Part shown: positions 8,882 through 16,513 of the stretch, piece after piece
How positions within the stretch are numbered: the first letter of the stretch is position 1
Layout of the letters: every line of letters begins with the position of its first letter
Notes under the pieces: model-generated
Seen by the model: only the letters and a program-made list of their open reading frames with translations
What the model was told of the DNA's origin: nothing
Databases searched by the model: none
Program-made: the position numbers and the translations under genes
Assembly: GCA_002300355.1 (NCBI GenBank)
Contig: NSGV01000001.1
Span: 4,898,001 to 4,962,000 of the forward strand
Source: Streptomyces sp. TLI_235
Lineage (GTDB): Bacteria; Actinomycetota; Actinomycetes; Streptomycetales; Streptomycetaceae
DNA: 64,000 nt
Direction: 5' to 3'

Positions 8882-10327
8882 TTGACGACCAACCGACCGA
8901 TGCGGGGTATGGCCGTGCTCGCTGCGGGCGCTCTCGTGTGGGGGATCAGCACCGCACCCGGGAGCGCGGACAGCGTTCGCGACGGTCAGTGGCCGCTGCT
9001 CAACTATCACGCCACGACGGATGTCTGGCCCATCAGTCAGGGCGACGGCGTTACGGTGGCCGTCATCGACAGCGGTGTCGCCGAGCACCAGGACCTGGCC
9101 GGGCAGGTGCTGCCCGGTACAGATTGCTCCGGTGAGGGCCTGGACTACAAGACCGACAAGGTGGGGCACGGAACGGCCATGGCCAGTCTGATCGCTGGGC
9201 GTGGCCACGGAGATCAGGCGGGGATCATGGGTCTTGCGCCCAAGGCCAAGATTCTCCCCGTTCGCATTGGGACATTCGACATCGACAGCGGTGCCACGGT
9301 CTCCGGCAACCTGGCCGAATGTCTGCGCTACGCAGTTGATCACGGCGCCAAGGTGGTCAACATGTCGATCTCCGGCAGCAGGTCGGAGGCTGGCATGCGG
9401 GAGGCCATCAAGTACGCGGTCGACAAGGATGTGGTGCTCGTCGCCTCGGCGGGAAATACAGGCCCGGACCGTCCCATTGAGTATCCGGCCGCCTTTCCTG
9501 GCGTGGTGGCAGTGGGCGCAGTGGACCGGCAGGGCAACATCTGGTCCAAGTCGAACAACGGATCAGAGGTGACCCTGGCCGCGCCCGGCGTCGATATCTA
9601 TGGTGCAACTGCCAAGTCGTCCTCCAGCTACGGCAAGGGCAATGGCACTTCGGGTGCGGCCGCCTACGTCTCCGCCATCGCCGCGCTCGTCCGGGCCAAG
9701 TACCCGGACCTCTCGGCCGGGCAGGTCATCAACCGGATGATCAAGTCGGCGGTCGCTCCACCGGACAAGTCGCCCGTCCCGAACAACAAGTACGGCTACG
9801 GCATCGCCTCGGCCAAGGGCGCGCTCGCGCCGAACCCGGCGGTCGACAACGGGCCGAAGGAGAACCCGCTCCTCACCCGGACCGAGTCGCAGGCCGACCC
9901 GACTGGCAAGCCGTCCTCCGCGGCGTCGAAGCCGGCGCCGGGCAGCACCGCGCCCGACAGCAGCGCCGCGAAGGACGACAGCGGGATCCCGGTGTACGTA
10001 CTGGCCATCGTCGGCGTGCTGGCGCTGGTGGTGATCGGCGGTGTGATCGTGCTCGTCAGGCGCTCGCGCGGCAATGGCAACGGCAGCGGTGGTGGCGGCA
10101 ATGGTGGTGGCGGTGGCGGATTCGTCCCGCCGGGCCCGCCGCCGTACGGTCCGGGTGCGCAGCAGTTCCCGCCGCAGCAGCAGGCGCCGCATGCCGGCCA
10201 GGGGCAGCCGCAGCAGTCCTCGTACGCGGGCCAGGGCCAGGGGCAGCCGCAGGCGTACGGCACTTCGCAGCCGTACCAGCAGTACCCGCCGCAGCAGCCT
10301 CCGGCGGGTGGCACACCCTACCGCTGA
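8882..10327 (+). CDS. mycP: Type VII secretion-associated serine protease (mycosin)
   Basis: 481 residues, subtilase S8 of the mycosin family, membrane-anchored proteases tied to ESX systems. A signal peptide spans about 1-29. The catalytic triad is Asp63 (VIDSG), His96 (GHGTAMAS) and Ser257 (GTSGAAAY). A transmembrane helix lies at about 369-392, followed by a cytosolic tail rich in Gly, then Pro/Gln/Tyr. The TTG start at 8882 has GAGGTG about nine bases upstream and gives a full signal peptide. In mycobacteria MycP cleaves EspB and stabilises the ESX core; here the adjacent WxG/Gly-rich protein is the natural candidate substrate. Confidence 0.88.
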   Translation: MTTNRPMRGMAVLAAGALVWGISTAPGSADSVRDGQWPLLNYHATTDVWPISQGDGVTVAVIDSGVAEHQDLAGQVLPGTDCSGEGLDYKTDKVGHGTAMASLIAGRGHGDQAGIMGLAPKAKILPVRIGTFDIDSGATVSGNLAECLRYAVDHGAKVVNMSISGSRSEAGMREAIKYAVDKDVVLVASAGNTGPDRPIEYPAAFPGVVAVGAVDRQGNIWSKSNNGSEVTLAAPGVDIYGATAKSSSSYGKGNGTSGAAAYVSAIAALVRAKYPDLSAGQVINRMIKSAVAPPDKSPVPNNKYGYGIASAKGALAPNPAVDNGPKENPLLTRTESQADPTGKPSSAASKPAPGSTAPDSSAAKDDSGIPVYVLAIVGVLALVVIGGVIVLVRRSRGNGNGSGGGGNGGGGGGFVPPGPPPYGPGAQQFPPQQQAPHAGQGQPQQSSYAGQGQGQPQAYGTSQPYQQYPPQQPPAGGTPYR

Positions 10328-10342
10328 CACGCCTACGAACGG

Positions 10343-10374
10343 CCGAAGGTTCGCAGGCCGGGACGGCCCTTCGG
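10343..10374 (+). terminator. Weak hairpin after ESX cassette 1
   Basis: Seven-base arms CCGAAGG (10343-10349) and CCTTCGG (10368-10374) lie shortly after the mycosin stop, before the small exported peptide gene. Confidence 0.35.
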
Positions 10375-10419
10375 GTACTGGTGGACTACTTGTCCCCACG
10401 TGATCCGAAGGGCCGTCAC

Positions 10420-10623
10420 ATGTTCAAGAAGATCTGCGCCGTCCTCGCGCTCTCCGCTGCCGCCACCGTCTTCGCCGCCCCGTCTCCGGCATTCGCGGAC
10501 GGCCCCAAGACGCCCGAGGAGGCGGCGGTCTGCGAGGCGATGCTGTCCTCGGTCTTCCCCGGCCTGGGCCAGGCCACGATCGACGCGATCTGTGCGGTCC
10601 AGACCGACGACACCAGCCGCTGA
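10420..10623 (+). CDS. Small secreted peptide with two cysteines
   Basis: 67 residues: a signal peptide of about 27 (MFKKICAVLALSAAATVFA, then AFA before DG) and a mature part of about 40 residues with two cysteines that could form a disulfide. ATG 10420 was chosen over an earlier in-frame GTG because it gives a normal signal peptide and follows a GAAGG-type site. It lies directly downstream of the mycosin gene, so it might be cotranscribed with the ESX cassette. Function unknown. Confidence 0.6.
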   Translation: MFKKICAVLALSAAATVFAAPSPAFADGPKTPEEAAVCEAMLSSVFPGLGQATIDAICAVQTDDTSR

Positions 10624-10700
10624 ACCGACTGACTCACAGGGACCGTTCCGTTCTCAGCCACCGGCGGCTTCCTCGCTTCCCGGGTACTAGGCTCGGCGCC

Positions 10701-11147
10701 GTGGACTGCTACACCTGTGCGCGCACCGGCGACCCCGCCGGCCTGGCCCCGCGCGAGCTGATCGGCGGGGACGACCACTGGCGGGTCGCCCATGCGTTCG
10801 GCACCGCCCTGCCGGGCTGGCTCGTCCTGGTGCCCCGACGGCACGTCACCTCGATCGCCGAGCTGACCGACGACGAGGCCGCCAGCCTCGGCCGCTGGCA
10901 GGTCCGGGTGTCCCGGGCGCTCGGCGAGGTGACGGGCTGTGCGAAGACGTACGTGGCGCAGTTCGCCGAGGCGGAGGGCTTCGCGCACGTGCACTTCCAC
11001 ATCGTGCCGCGCAGCTCCGACCACCCCGAGGAACTGCGCGGGCCGCGGGTGTTCGGCCTGCTCGGCAAGGGCGCAGGCACCCCGGTGACGCCGGAGGAGA
11101 TGGACCGCCTGGCGCTCCTCCTCCGGGCCGCCCTCGCCGACCGCTGA
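10701..11147 (+). CDS. HIT family nucleotide hydrolase/transferase
   Basis: 148 residues of the histidine-triad superfamily, which hydrolyses or transfers nucleotidyl groups. The hallmark HVHFHIVPR lies at about residues 97-105. The N-terminus carries two cysteines (CYTC) that may bind zinc, as in several actinobacterial HIT proteins. The GTG start at 10701 gives the expected family length. It is convergent with the GNAT pair across a hairpin. The exact substrate cannot be read from sequence. Confidence 0.88.
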   Translation: MDCYTCARTGDPAGLAPRELIGGDDHWRVAHAFGTALPGWLVLVPRRHVTSIAELTDDEAASLGRWQVRVSRALGEVTGCAKTYVAQFAEAEGFAHVHFHIVPRSSDHPEELRGPRVFGLLGKGAGTPVTPEEMDRLALLLRAALADR

Positions 11148-11164
11148 GGTCTCCGCAGCGATCG

Positions 11165-11192
11165 CCTCCGGCCGCCGCGCGGCGGCTGGAGG
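11165..11192. terminator. Bidirectional terminator between HIT and GNAT genes
   Basis: CCTCC...GGAGG arms enclose GCCGCCG/CGGCGGC, giving a 13-pair stem (one G-T pair) with a two-base centre. It lies between the two convergent stop codons. Confidence 0.65.
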
Positions 11193-11732
11193 TCAGAGCT
11201 TGAGGTACATGACCAGCAGGTCGACGTAGCCGAGTTCGACGTGCCGGAAGCCCTCGGGCACGGTGCCGATGACCTCGAAGCCCAGCGACTTCCACAGGGC
11301 CACGGCCCGGCTGTTGGTGGCGACGACCGCGTTGTACTGGACGGCGCGGTAACCGTCGGCGCGGGCCTGGGCGATCACGTGCTCGCCGAGGGCCCGGCCC
11401 ACGCCGCGCCGCGAGTGGCGCGGGTCGACCATGAAGCCGGCGTTGGCGATGTGCGAGCCGGGACCGCCCTGGTTGGGGTGGGTCTCGGCGGTGCCGAGGA
11501 CGGTGCCGTCCGCGTCCACGGCGACGACCGTGCGGCCGGGCGGCCGGTGGAGCCACATGTCGCGGGCGTCGGACTCGGCGATGTCCCGGGGCCAGGTGTA
11601 GGTGTCGCCGGCGGCCACGATGTCCCGCAGGAACGGCCAGATGGCGGGCCAGTCGGCTGCGGTCGCGGCACGAATGGCGAGGCCCGGCAGGGCGCTCCGC
11701 TCGGCCTGCGCCGTGCCACCGGATTCGATCAT
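11193..11732 (-). CDS. GNAT family N-acetyltransferase
   Basis: 179 residues with the GCN5 acetyltransferase fold: acetyl-CoA-binding stretch SRRGVGRALGEHVI, then YRAVQYNAVVATNSRAVALWKSLGFEVIGTVPEGF, the phosphinothricin/antibiotic acetyltransferase-like ending. The start is ATG 11732, preceded by a perfect AAAGGAG six bases upstream. Its ATGA overlaps the TGA stop of the gene before it, so the two are almost certainly translationally coupled. The substrate is unknown. Confidence 0.87.
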   Translation of the reverse strand: MIESGGTAQAERSALPGLAIRAATAADWPAIWPFLRDIVAAGDTYTWPRDIAESDARDMWLHRPPGRTVVAVDADGTVLGTAETHPNQGGPGSHIANAGFMVDPRHSRRGVGRALGEHVIAQARADGYRAVQYNAVVATNSRAVALWKSLGFEVIGTVPEGFRHVELGYVDLLVMYLKL

Positions 11733-12220
11733 CAAAGCTCCTTTGACAGCCATACCTCGGCGTACGGGTCGTCGCCGTAGGGATCGGTCGGGTGGTATCC
11801 CAGGCTCGCGTAGAGCGCGATCGCCTCGGTGAGGTCGCGGCGGGTGTTGAGCAGCATCCGCGTCATCCCGCGCGCCCGCGCGGCGTCCTCCGCGGCACCG
11901 ACCAGCCGCCGCCCGGCACCGCCGCGGCGGGCCGAGCGCGTGACGAACACCCGGGTCAGCTCGCCGGTGTCCGCCGAGAGCCAGCGGACTCCGGCGCAGG
12001 CCACCGGCGAACCCCCGGCTCTGGCGAGCAGGAAGACGCCGCGGCCGTCGCCCAGATCGGAGCCCTCTCCGGCCTCGTGGGCGATCTCAGCGGTCTCGGC
12101 CGGCCTCCCGTAGTACCGGCTGATCAGCTCGTCCAGGTACGCGTGCAGCACCGAGCGCGCGTCGGGATCGTCGAGCGGTGCGGGCACGATGGACCAGGTG
12201 TCGGGGGCAGGCACGTTCAC
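11732..12220 (-). CDS. GNAT family N-acetyltransferase
   Basis: About 162 residues with the GNAT motif A region GELTRVFVTRSARRGGAGRRLVGAAEDAARARG and the C-terminal LNTRRDLTEAIALYASLGYHP. The start is uncertain: GTG at 12220 and GTG at 12214 both follow GAG-type sites, and an ATG at 12262 lacks one. The stop codon overlaps the ATG of the second acetyltransferase. Two coupled GNAT genes suggest a shared substrate or a heteromer, but no substrate can be named. Confidence 0.8.
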   Translation of the reverse strand: MNVPAPDTWSIVPAPLDDPDARSVLHAYLDELISRYYGRPAETAEIAHEAGEGSDLGDGRGVFLLARAGGSPVACAGVRWLSADTGELTRVFVTRSARRGGAGRRLVGAAEDAARARGMTRMLLNTRRDLTEAIALYASLGYHPTDPYGDDPYAEVWLSKEL

Positions 12221-12699
12221 CTCGCCATTCTGGGCGGACGCCCTCGGTCGAGTGCAAGGCATTTTCGCCGCCCGGACCGGAGCCGCTGCCCCGCCGCGAC
12301 TGGCTCCGGTGCCCGCGGGGCACGCGCAGATTCACTCGAACGAGGGGCGGGAGCGAGGGTTATCCACAGGCAGCGGGACAGGTTCGTCCGGCGCGCTCGG
12401 ACCGTGCTGCCATGGGGGCCATGAACGCACACCGTGTACGGCCGTACTCCTCCTCGTCCTCCTCGTCCCTCGGAGCCGGGCACCGCCCTGCTGCCGGGTC
12501 CGGCGCGCGCTCCGGCGCCGCGCCCTCGACCACCCGCGGACGGGCGGGGCCGAGCACCCCCGACCGGCCACCGTCGGGCCGGCCTCGACACGCCGTCGGA
12601 ACGGCTGCGGAGACCGGCACGACCGACCCTCGTGTTCCTCGCCGGCACCCGCACCGGCACCCGCACCGGCACGGTCTGCGCCTACGCCTACGCCTACGC
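12221..12699. other. Gene-free stretch with simple repeats and an isolated DnaA-like box
   Basis: No convincing gene. It holds Ser-codon-like CCTCGT runs around 12446-12470, 12-bp GGCACCCGCACC-type repeats at about 12642-12672, four exact CCTACG hexamers at 12681-12704, and one TTATCCACA nonamer at 12360-12368 that fits the DnaA-box consensus. Frames across it encode only low-complexity sequence, possibly the remains of a decayed gene. Confidence 0.5.
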
Positions 12700-13338
12700 C
12701 TACGTCCAGACGCTGACCTGCTCGCGGTGGTGGGCCGGCCGGGTCACCTCGTCCACGACGGCAAGGGCAAGGTCGGCGTGCGAGATCCGGCCGCCGCCCT
12801 CGGGCAGGACGGGGCCGCCGATCCGGTAGCGGCCGGTCCGGGCACCGTCGTGCCCGAGCTCCATCGGCGGGGTGACCACCACCCAGTCGAGCGCCGACGG
12901 GGCCTCGGAGAGGACCTCCAGGGCGGCGCTGTGTCCGAGCGAGAAGGCCCGGTACTCGGCCGGGAACCCGGTCCCGTCGTGCACCGGCACACCGGGCGCG
13001 GTCGCCAGCGTGGTGGCCACCCCGATGGAGACCAGCCGGCCGACGCCGGCCAGGCCGAGACCGGCCACCAGCCCGGTCGTGGTGGCGCGGTAGAAGTCGA
13101 CGGACGGCACATCGGCCCGGTACAGCGACCCGACGGCCGCATCGTGCCCGGCCGCGACGGCGGCGACGGCCTCCCCGTCCGCGGCGTCGCATGCGGCCAG
13201 TGCGACTCCGGGGCCGGCCAGGTCGGCGTGCCGTCCCGGCGAGCGGACGGCGGCGGTCACCTCGATGCCCCGCGCAACGGCCTCCGCCACCACGGCCCGC
13301 CCGACCCGACCACCGGCTCCGAACACCACGACACGCAC
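12700..13338 (-). CDS. NAD(P)H-binding oxidoreductase (atypical SDR family)
   Basis: 212 residues with an N-terminal Rossmann motif (VVVFGAGGRVGRAVV) and the NAD(P)H-binding-10 family layout, ending in GGGRISHADLALAVVDEV, typical of NmrA/YwnB-like proteins. Its role is likely redox-linked binding of NAD(P) or reduction of a small molecule. GTG 13338 was chosen because AGGGG lies eight bases before it; three further in-frame codons upstream could also serve. It is divergent from an HxlR regulator, a common arrangement in which the regulator controls the oxidoreductase. Confidence 0.82.
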   Translation of the reverse strand: MRVVVFGAGGRVGRAVVAEAVARGIEVTAAVRSPGRHADLAGPGVALAACDAADGEAVAAVAAGHDAAVGSLYRADVPSVDFYRATTTGLVAGLGLAGVGRLVSIGVATTLATAPGVPVHDGTGFPAEYRAFSLGHSAALEVLSEAPSALDWVVVTPPMELGHDGARTGRYRIGGPVLPEGGGRISHADLALAVVDEVTRPAHHREQVSVWT

Positions 13339-13456
13339 CACGACCACCCCTGCCCGAGTCCGCGGCCGACGCGGTCGCCGGCCCCGGCGGTGACGATAGG
13401 ACAGGAGGTACCGGTTACTTCAACGGAACCGGCACCGCCCTCAGTACGGTCGGAGC

Positions 13457-14017
13457 ATGACCTCCGGCCACTCCTCGGTTTCCACTGCCTCCTCGCCTTC
13501 CTCGGTCGAGCTTGGTGCGCCACCCGCGCCACCCGCGCCACCCGCGCCGGGCTCGTCGGACGGACGGTCTCCGGTGCTTCCCCCGCTCTCGGCGGACTTC
13601 TTCGGCGACTGCGGCGACGGCGATGCGCGTCCGCCGATCCGCGGCACCGAGAAATGGGGATGGAAGATCATGCGCTGCCTGGAAGCAGGGCCGCGCCGGT
13701 TCTCAGAGCTGAAGGTGCCCCTGGTCGGGATCACCCCCAAGGTGCTGGCCGAGTCGCTGCGCGCCCTGGAGCGCGACGGCGTGGTGGCCCGTACCGCCTA
13801 CGCGGAACACCCGCCCCGGGTGGAGTACGCCCTCACACCGCTCGGCCGGTCCCTCTTCGGGCCGATCGACGCCGCCTGCGCCTGGACGCGCGAGCACCTG
13901 CACGAGATCCGTGCGGCCCGTGCGGCGTACGGCGCGGCGGATGGCAGCATCTTGGCGCCCACTGGCGTTCCCGCCTCTGGTGGGGCGGGAACGGCGGGCG
14001 GCATCCTGGGTGCATGA
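13457..14017 (+). CDS. HxlR family winged-helix transcriptional regulator
   Basis: 186 residues. An N-terminal ~55 residues of Ser/Pro-rich sequence includes a tandem APPAPP run from the repeated GCCACCCGC in the DNA. An HxlR/MarR-type winged helix follows: KWGWKIMRCLEAGPRRFSELK, ITPKVLAESLRALERDGVVARTAY and VEYALTPLGRSLFGPI. Such proteins sense redox or electrophile stress, often by an N-terminal Cys; here a Cys lies just before the domain (GDCGDGD). It is divergent from the oxidoreductase and its stop overlaps the DinB gene start. Confidence 0.85.
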   Translation: MTSGHSSVSTASSPSSVELGAPPAPPAPPAPGSSDGRSPVLPPLSADFFGDCGDGDARPPIRGTEKWGWKIMRCLEAGPRRFSELKVPLVGITPKVLAESLRALERDGVVARTAYAEHPPRVEYALTPLGRSLFGPIDAACAWTREHLHEIRAARAAYGAADGSILAPTGVPASGGAGTAGGILGA

Positions 14018-14544
14018 TCACTCCTGACACCAAGGACTGGACCTGGGTCCTCGAGCGTTCCTGTGACGACTGCGGGCTGGACACCCCGGCGGTGGTCCGC
14101 GAGGACGTTCCGGGCATGGTGCGCGCCAACGCCGCCGAGTGGCAGCGGCTGCTCGCCGCGGACCCGGCCGGGCTGCGGCGCCGCCCGCAGCCCGACGTCT
14201 GGTCCACGCTGGAGTACGCCTGCCACGTCCGGGACGTCTTCCGGCTCTTCGAGCGCCGGCTCGACCTGATGCTCACCCAGGACGCCCCGGCCTTCGCCAA
14301 CTGGGACCAGGACGAGACCGCAATCGCCGAGCGCTACGCCGAGCAGGACCCGGCCACCGTGAGCGTCGACCTGGCCGCCGCGGCCGAACAGTTGGCGCAG
14401 TCCTTCGCCCAGGTGTCGGGCGAGCAGTGGCAGCGAACCGGACTCCGGAGCGACGGTGCCCGTTTCACGGTGGAGACGTTCGCGCAGTACCTGATCCACG
14501 ACCCGGTGCACCACCTGTACGACGTCACGGGTATCCGCCTCTGA
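14014..14544 (+). CDS. DinB-like / DUF664 four-helix protein
   Basis: 176 residues of the DinB/YfiT superfamily of metal-binding four-helix proteins, which includes mycothiol- and bacillithiol-dependent transferases. Family features are WSTLEYACHVRDVFRLFERRL, ANWDQDE, and HDPVHHLYDV near the C-terminus, supplying the conserved histidines. The ATG at 14014 overlaps the HxlR stop (ATGA), so the two are coupled. The pairing with a redox-type regulator suggests a thiol-dependent detoxification role; that is inference. Confidence 0.83.
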   Translation: MITPDTKDWTWVLERSCDDCGLDTPAVVREDVPGMVRANAAEWQRLLAADPAGLRRRPQPDVWSTLEYACHVRDVFRLFERRLDLMLTQDAPAFANWDQDETAIAERYAEQDPATVSVDLAAAAEQLAQSFAQVSGEQWQRTGLRSDGARFTVETFAQYLIHDPVHHLYDVTGIRL

Positions 14545-14628
14545 CTCACCCGACCACCGGTGGCCGGCCTCGACCACGGTCGGCCCGCGGCCTGGCCGGC
14601 CCGGTCTGGCTGGCCCGGTCCGGCCGCC

Positions 14629-15711
14629 TCAACCCAGCTTCCAGCCGGGTTCGGCGGGCCAGGCGGGCAGTCCGTGCGGGACGGCCTCGGCGAGCACCTC
14701 GACTGGGCCCTCACCGTCGCGGACGGCGAGGACGAACCGGTGCGCGCCTTCGATCCGCCGTGGTTCGAAGGCGATGTGGACGAAGGGCGCCGTGGGGGAG
14801 GAGGACGCGGCCAGCCGCGCCAACTCCGCCTCGACCCGCGCCCATTCCTCCGCCGGGACGTACTGGCGCATGATCGAGTGCCAGACCACGGTGAGTGCCC
14901 CCTCCGCGACCTCCGCGCCGGCCAGGAACTCACCGGCGCCCATCGCCTCGACCCGGGTGGGCACCTCTGCCGCCAGCCGGAGCGCGCCCTCCAAACGGGC
15001 CGTCCGGGCCGGCTGGTCCGCCCACACGTAGGCGCGCAGCGCGAGCGAGCCGTCCGCCGACCGGGGGTCGATCGGCGTGAGGTCGCAGCCCCGGCGTTCG
15101 ATGAAGGTGAGTGGCTCGGCCCGGGCGGGCAGCCAGGCGGGCGGGGCGTCGCGCCAGGCGTCCGGCAGCTGCACCGGCGAGTCGGCGGGTCCGCAGGAGT
15201 ATCCGGGGGAGGAGCAGTGGAAGAGGTCCGCCAGCTGGTTGAGGCCGGCGCTGGAGCCCAGCTCGAGCAGCCGGACCGGCATGCGGCGCTCGCCCAGGGT
15301 GTGCAGCAGGCCCGCGATCAGGAGGTTGGACCGGCCGACCTCGTTGGTCTGCGGCGGCCGGGTGAGCCAGTCCCGCACCCACGGCAGGTTCTCCGCCACG
15401 ACCTGCCGGAATGCCGGCCACGCGGCGTCGGGCCGCGCGGGATCGGTGCTGCCGCCGGCGCTCGGGTAGTGCACGGCGAGGGCCGGTGCCCGGCCGGTGA
15501 GGACCAGGGCGTGGACCCCGCCCATCAGGCGCAGGGCGACGGCCTGCGGCCCGGCGACGTCCTCGTGGCCGGCGACGGCGGCCGCGCAGGGCCCGCCGTC
15601 GCGGATGTCGGTCGCGGCATGCCGCAGCAGGGCGGCGTACAGCGGGGAGCCGAGTTCGGCGCAGGCGGTGGCCTGCCGTTCGAACACGGCGATGGTGTGC
15701 TCGATGGACAC
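14629..15711 (-). CDS. DUF2332 family protein
   Basis: 360 residues of DUF2332, a conserved actinobacterial and proteobacterial family of unknown function. Recognisable blocks are ELGSPLYAALLRHAATDI, VHALVLTGRAPALA, TNEVGRSNLLIAGLL, LELGSSAGLNQLADLF and VVWHSIMRQYV. The LELGSSAGL loop resembles the SAM-binding motif of methyltransferases, so an enzymatic role is possible. GTG 15711 is used because GGAG lies seven bases before it and homology starts there. It follows the sigma-like gene on the same strand. Confidence 0.82.
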   Translation of the reverse strand: MSIEHTIAVFERQATACAELGSPLYAALLRHAATDIRDGGPCAAAVAGHEDVAGPQAVALRLMGGVHALVLTGRAPALAVHYPSAGGSTDPARPDAAWPAFRQVVAENLPWVRDWLTRPPQTNEVGRSNLLIAGLLHTLGERRMPVRLLELGSSAGLNQLADLFHCSSPGYSCGPADSPVQLPDAWRDAPPAWLPARAEPLTFIERRGCDLTPIDPRSADGSLALRAYVWADQPARTARLEGALRLAAEVPTRVEAMGAGEFLAGAEVAEGALTVVWHSIMRQYVPAEEWARVEAELARLAASSSPTAPFVHIAFEPRRIEGAHRFVLAVRDGEGPVEVLAEAVPHGLPAWPAEPGWKLG

Positions 15712-15779
15712 GTGGGTTCTCCGTCCGGTCGACTGGAGATCATCATTCGCCCGGACCGCACCGCCCGGCAGTAGGTCCA

Positions 15780-15799
15780 CCGGTGATTCGGATCACCGG
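15780..15799. terminator. Palindromic hairpin between sigma-like and DUF2332 genes
   Basis: Perfect eight-base arms CCGGTGAT and ATCACCGG around a TCGG loop. It lies after the stop of the sigma-like gene and 69 bases before the DUF2332 start, so it could be a terminator or an operator. Confidence 0.45.
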
Positions 15800-15818
15800 G
15801 GTCGCGCAGCTGCGGCGG

Positions 15819-16274
15819 TCACCACTCCTGGGGCATCCGGCGCAGCGCGTGGCGGAGCTGCCCGGCGACGCTGGCGGTCTCCGCGCCCACCACGTCGGCG
15901 ATCTCCGGCGCTGCCAGGCCCACCACGTAGTGCAGGATGGCCAGATCCTCGTCGGCCGGCGCGGGACGGTGCTCGGCGAGCGGCTCGCTGTTCGGGCGCT
16001 CGCACTCGGCGACCGTGCTCCGCAGGATCTGCCAGGCGATCGCGGTCGGATTGGAGCTGCCCAGAACCTCGGGCCACACCTGGGCGAGCGTGCGGAACGC
16101 CTGGTCGACCACCCGGCCGGCGGTACCGGGCTCGTGGAACCAGACCCGCGCAAAACTCAGATAACGAGGGCGGTGCAGTTCGCAGAACGCCGTGAATTCC
16201 AGAGGCATGGCGGCCAGACCGGTGTCGGCTGGGGGGCTGATCGATGCTACGGCAGGGACATGACGATCAGTCAC
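15819..16274 (-). CDS. Sigma-factor-like protein (sigma-70 region 2/4 remnant)
   Basis: 151 residues. The middle resembles region 2 of ECF sigma factors (FTAFCELHRPRYLSFARVWF), and the C-terminus resembles region 4 (VVGLAAPEIADVVGAETASVAGQLRHALRRM). The protein is shorter than a normal ECF sigma (about 170-200), so it may not be a working sigma factor. The GTG at 16274 has GAGAGG five bases upstream. No anti-sigma gene is adjacent. Confidence 0.65.
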   Translation of the reverse strand: MTDRHVPAVASISPPADTGLAAMPLEFTAFCELHRPRYLSFARVWFHEPGTAGRVVDQAFRTLAQVWPEVLGSSNPTAIAWQILRSTVAECERPNSEPLAEHRPAPADEDLAILHYVVGLAAPEIADVVGAETASVAGQLRHALRRMPQEW

Positions 16275-16432
16275 ATCAGCCTCTCGATCTGGTTGCGTCG
16301 GAAGGGTAGCCCGGTGCTCACTCTAGGCCCTCGCGCGGCTGCTTTGGGTGACAAGTCCCGTCGAGATGTGGGGAACGGGCCTGGCCGTTCAGCGATGTGA
16401 CGGTCAATCAGTCAGCCGCTCGGGGTGTCCGG

Positions 16433-16455
16433 CAGGTGCGAGGGTATCGCACCTG
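16433..16455. promoter_or_regulatory. 23-bp perfect palindrome upstream of the metal exporter
   Basis: CAGGTGCGA and TCGCACCTG arms flank a GGGTA centre, 58 bases before the CDF gene start. The size and position suit an operator, for example for a metal-responsive regulator. No regulator gene is adjacent. Confidence 0.5.
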
Positions 16456-16513
16456 GTCAGGGAGGGTAGGACGGTAGTGGCTGCAGCGGGGTTGATGTGC
16501 GACCGTGGGGCGC

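Noticed and set aside
12413..12715. Small plus-strand gene starting with a run of serines
   Set aside because: No ribosome site of note and the sequence becomes His/Arg/Leu repeats derived from DNA tandem repeats; it runs on antisense to the oxidoreductase gene.
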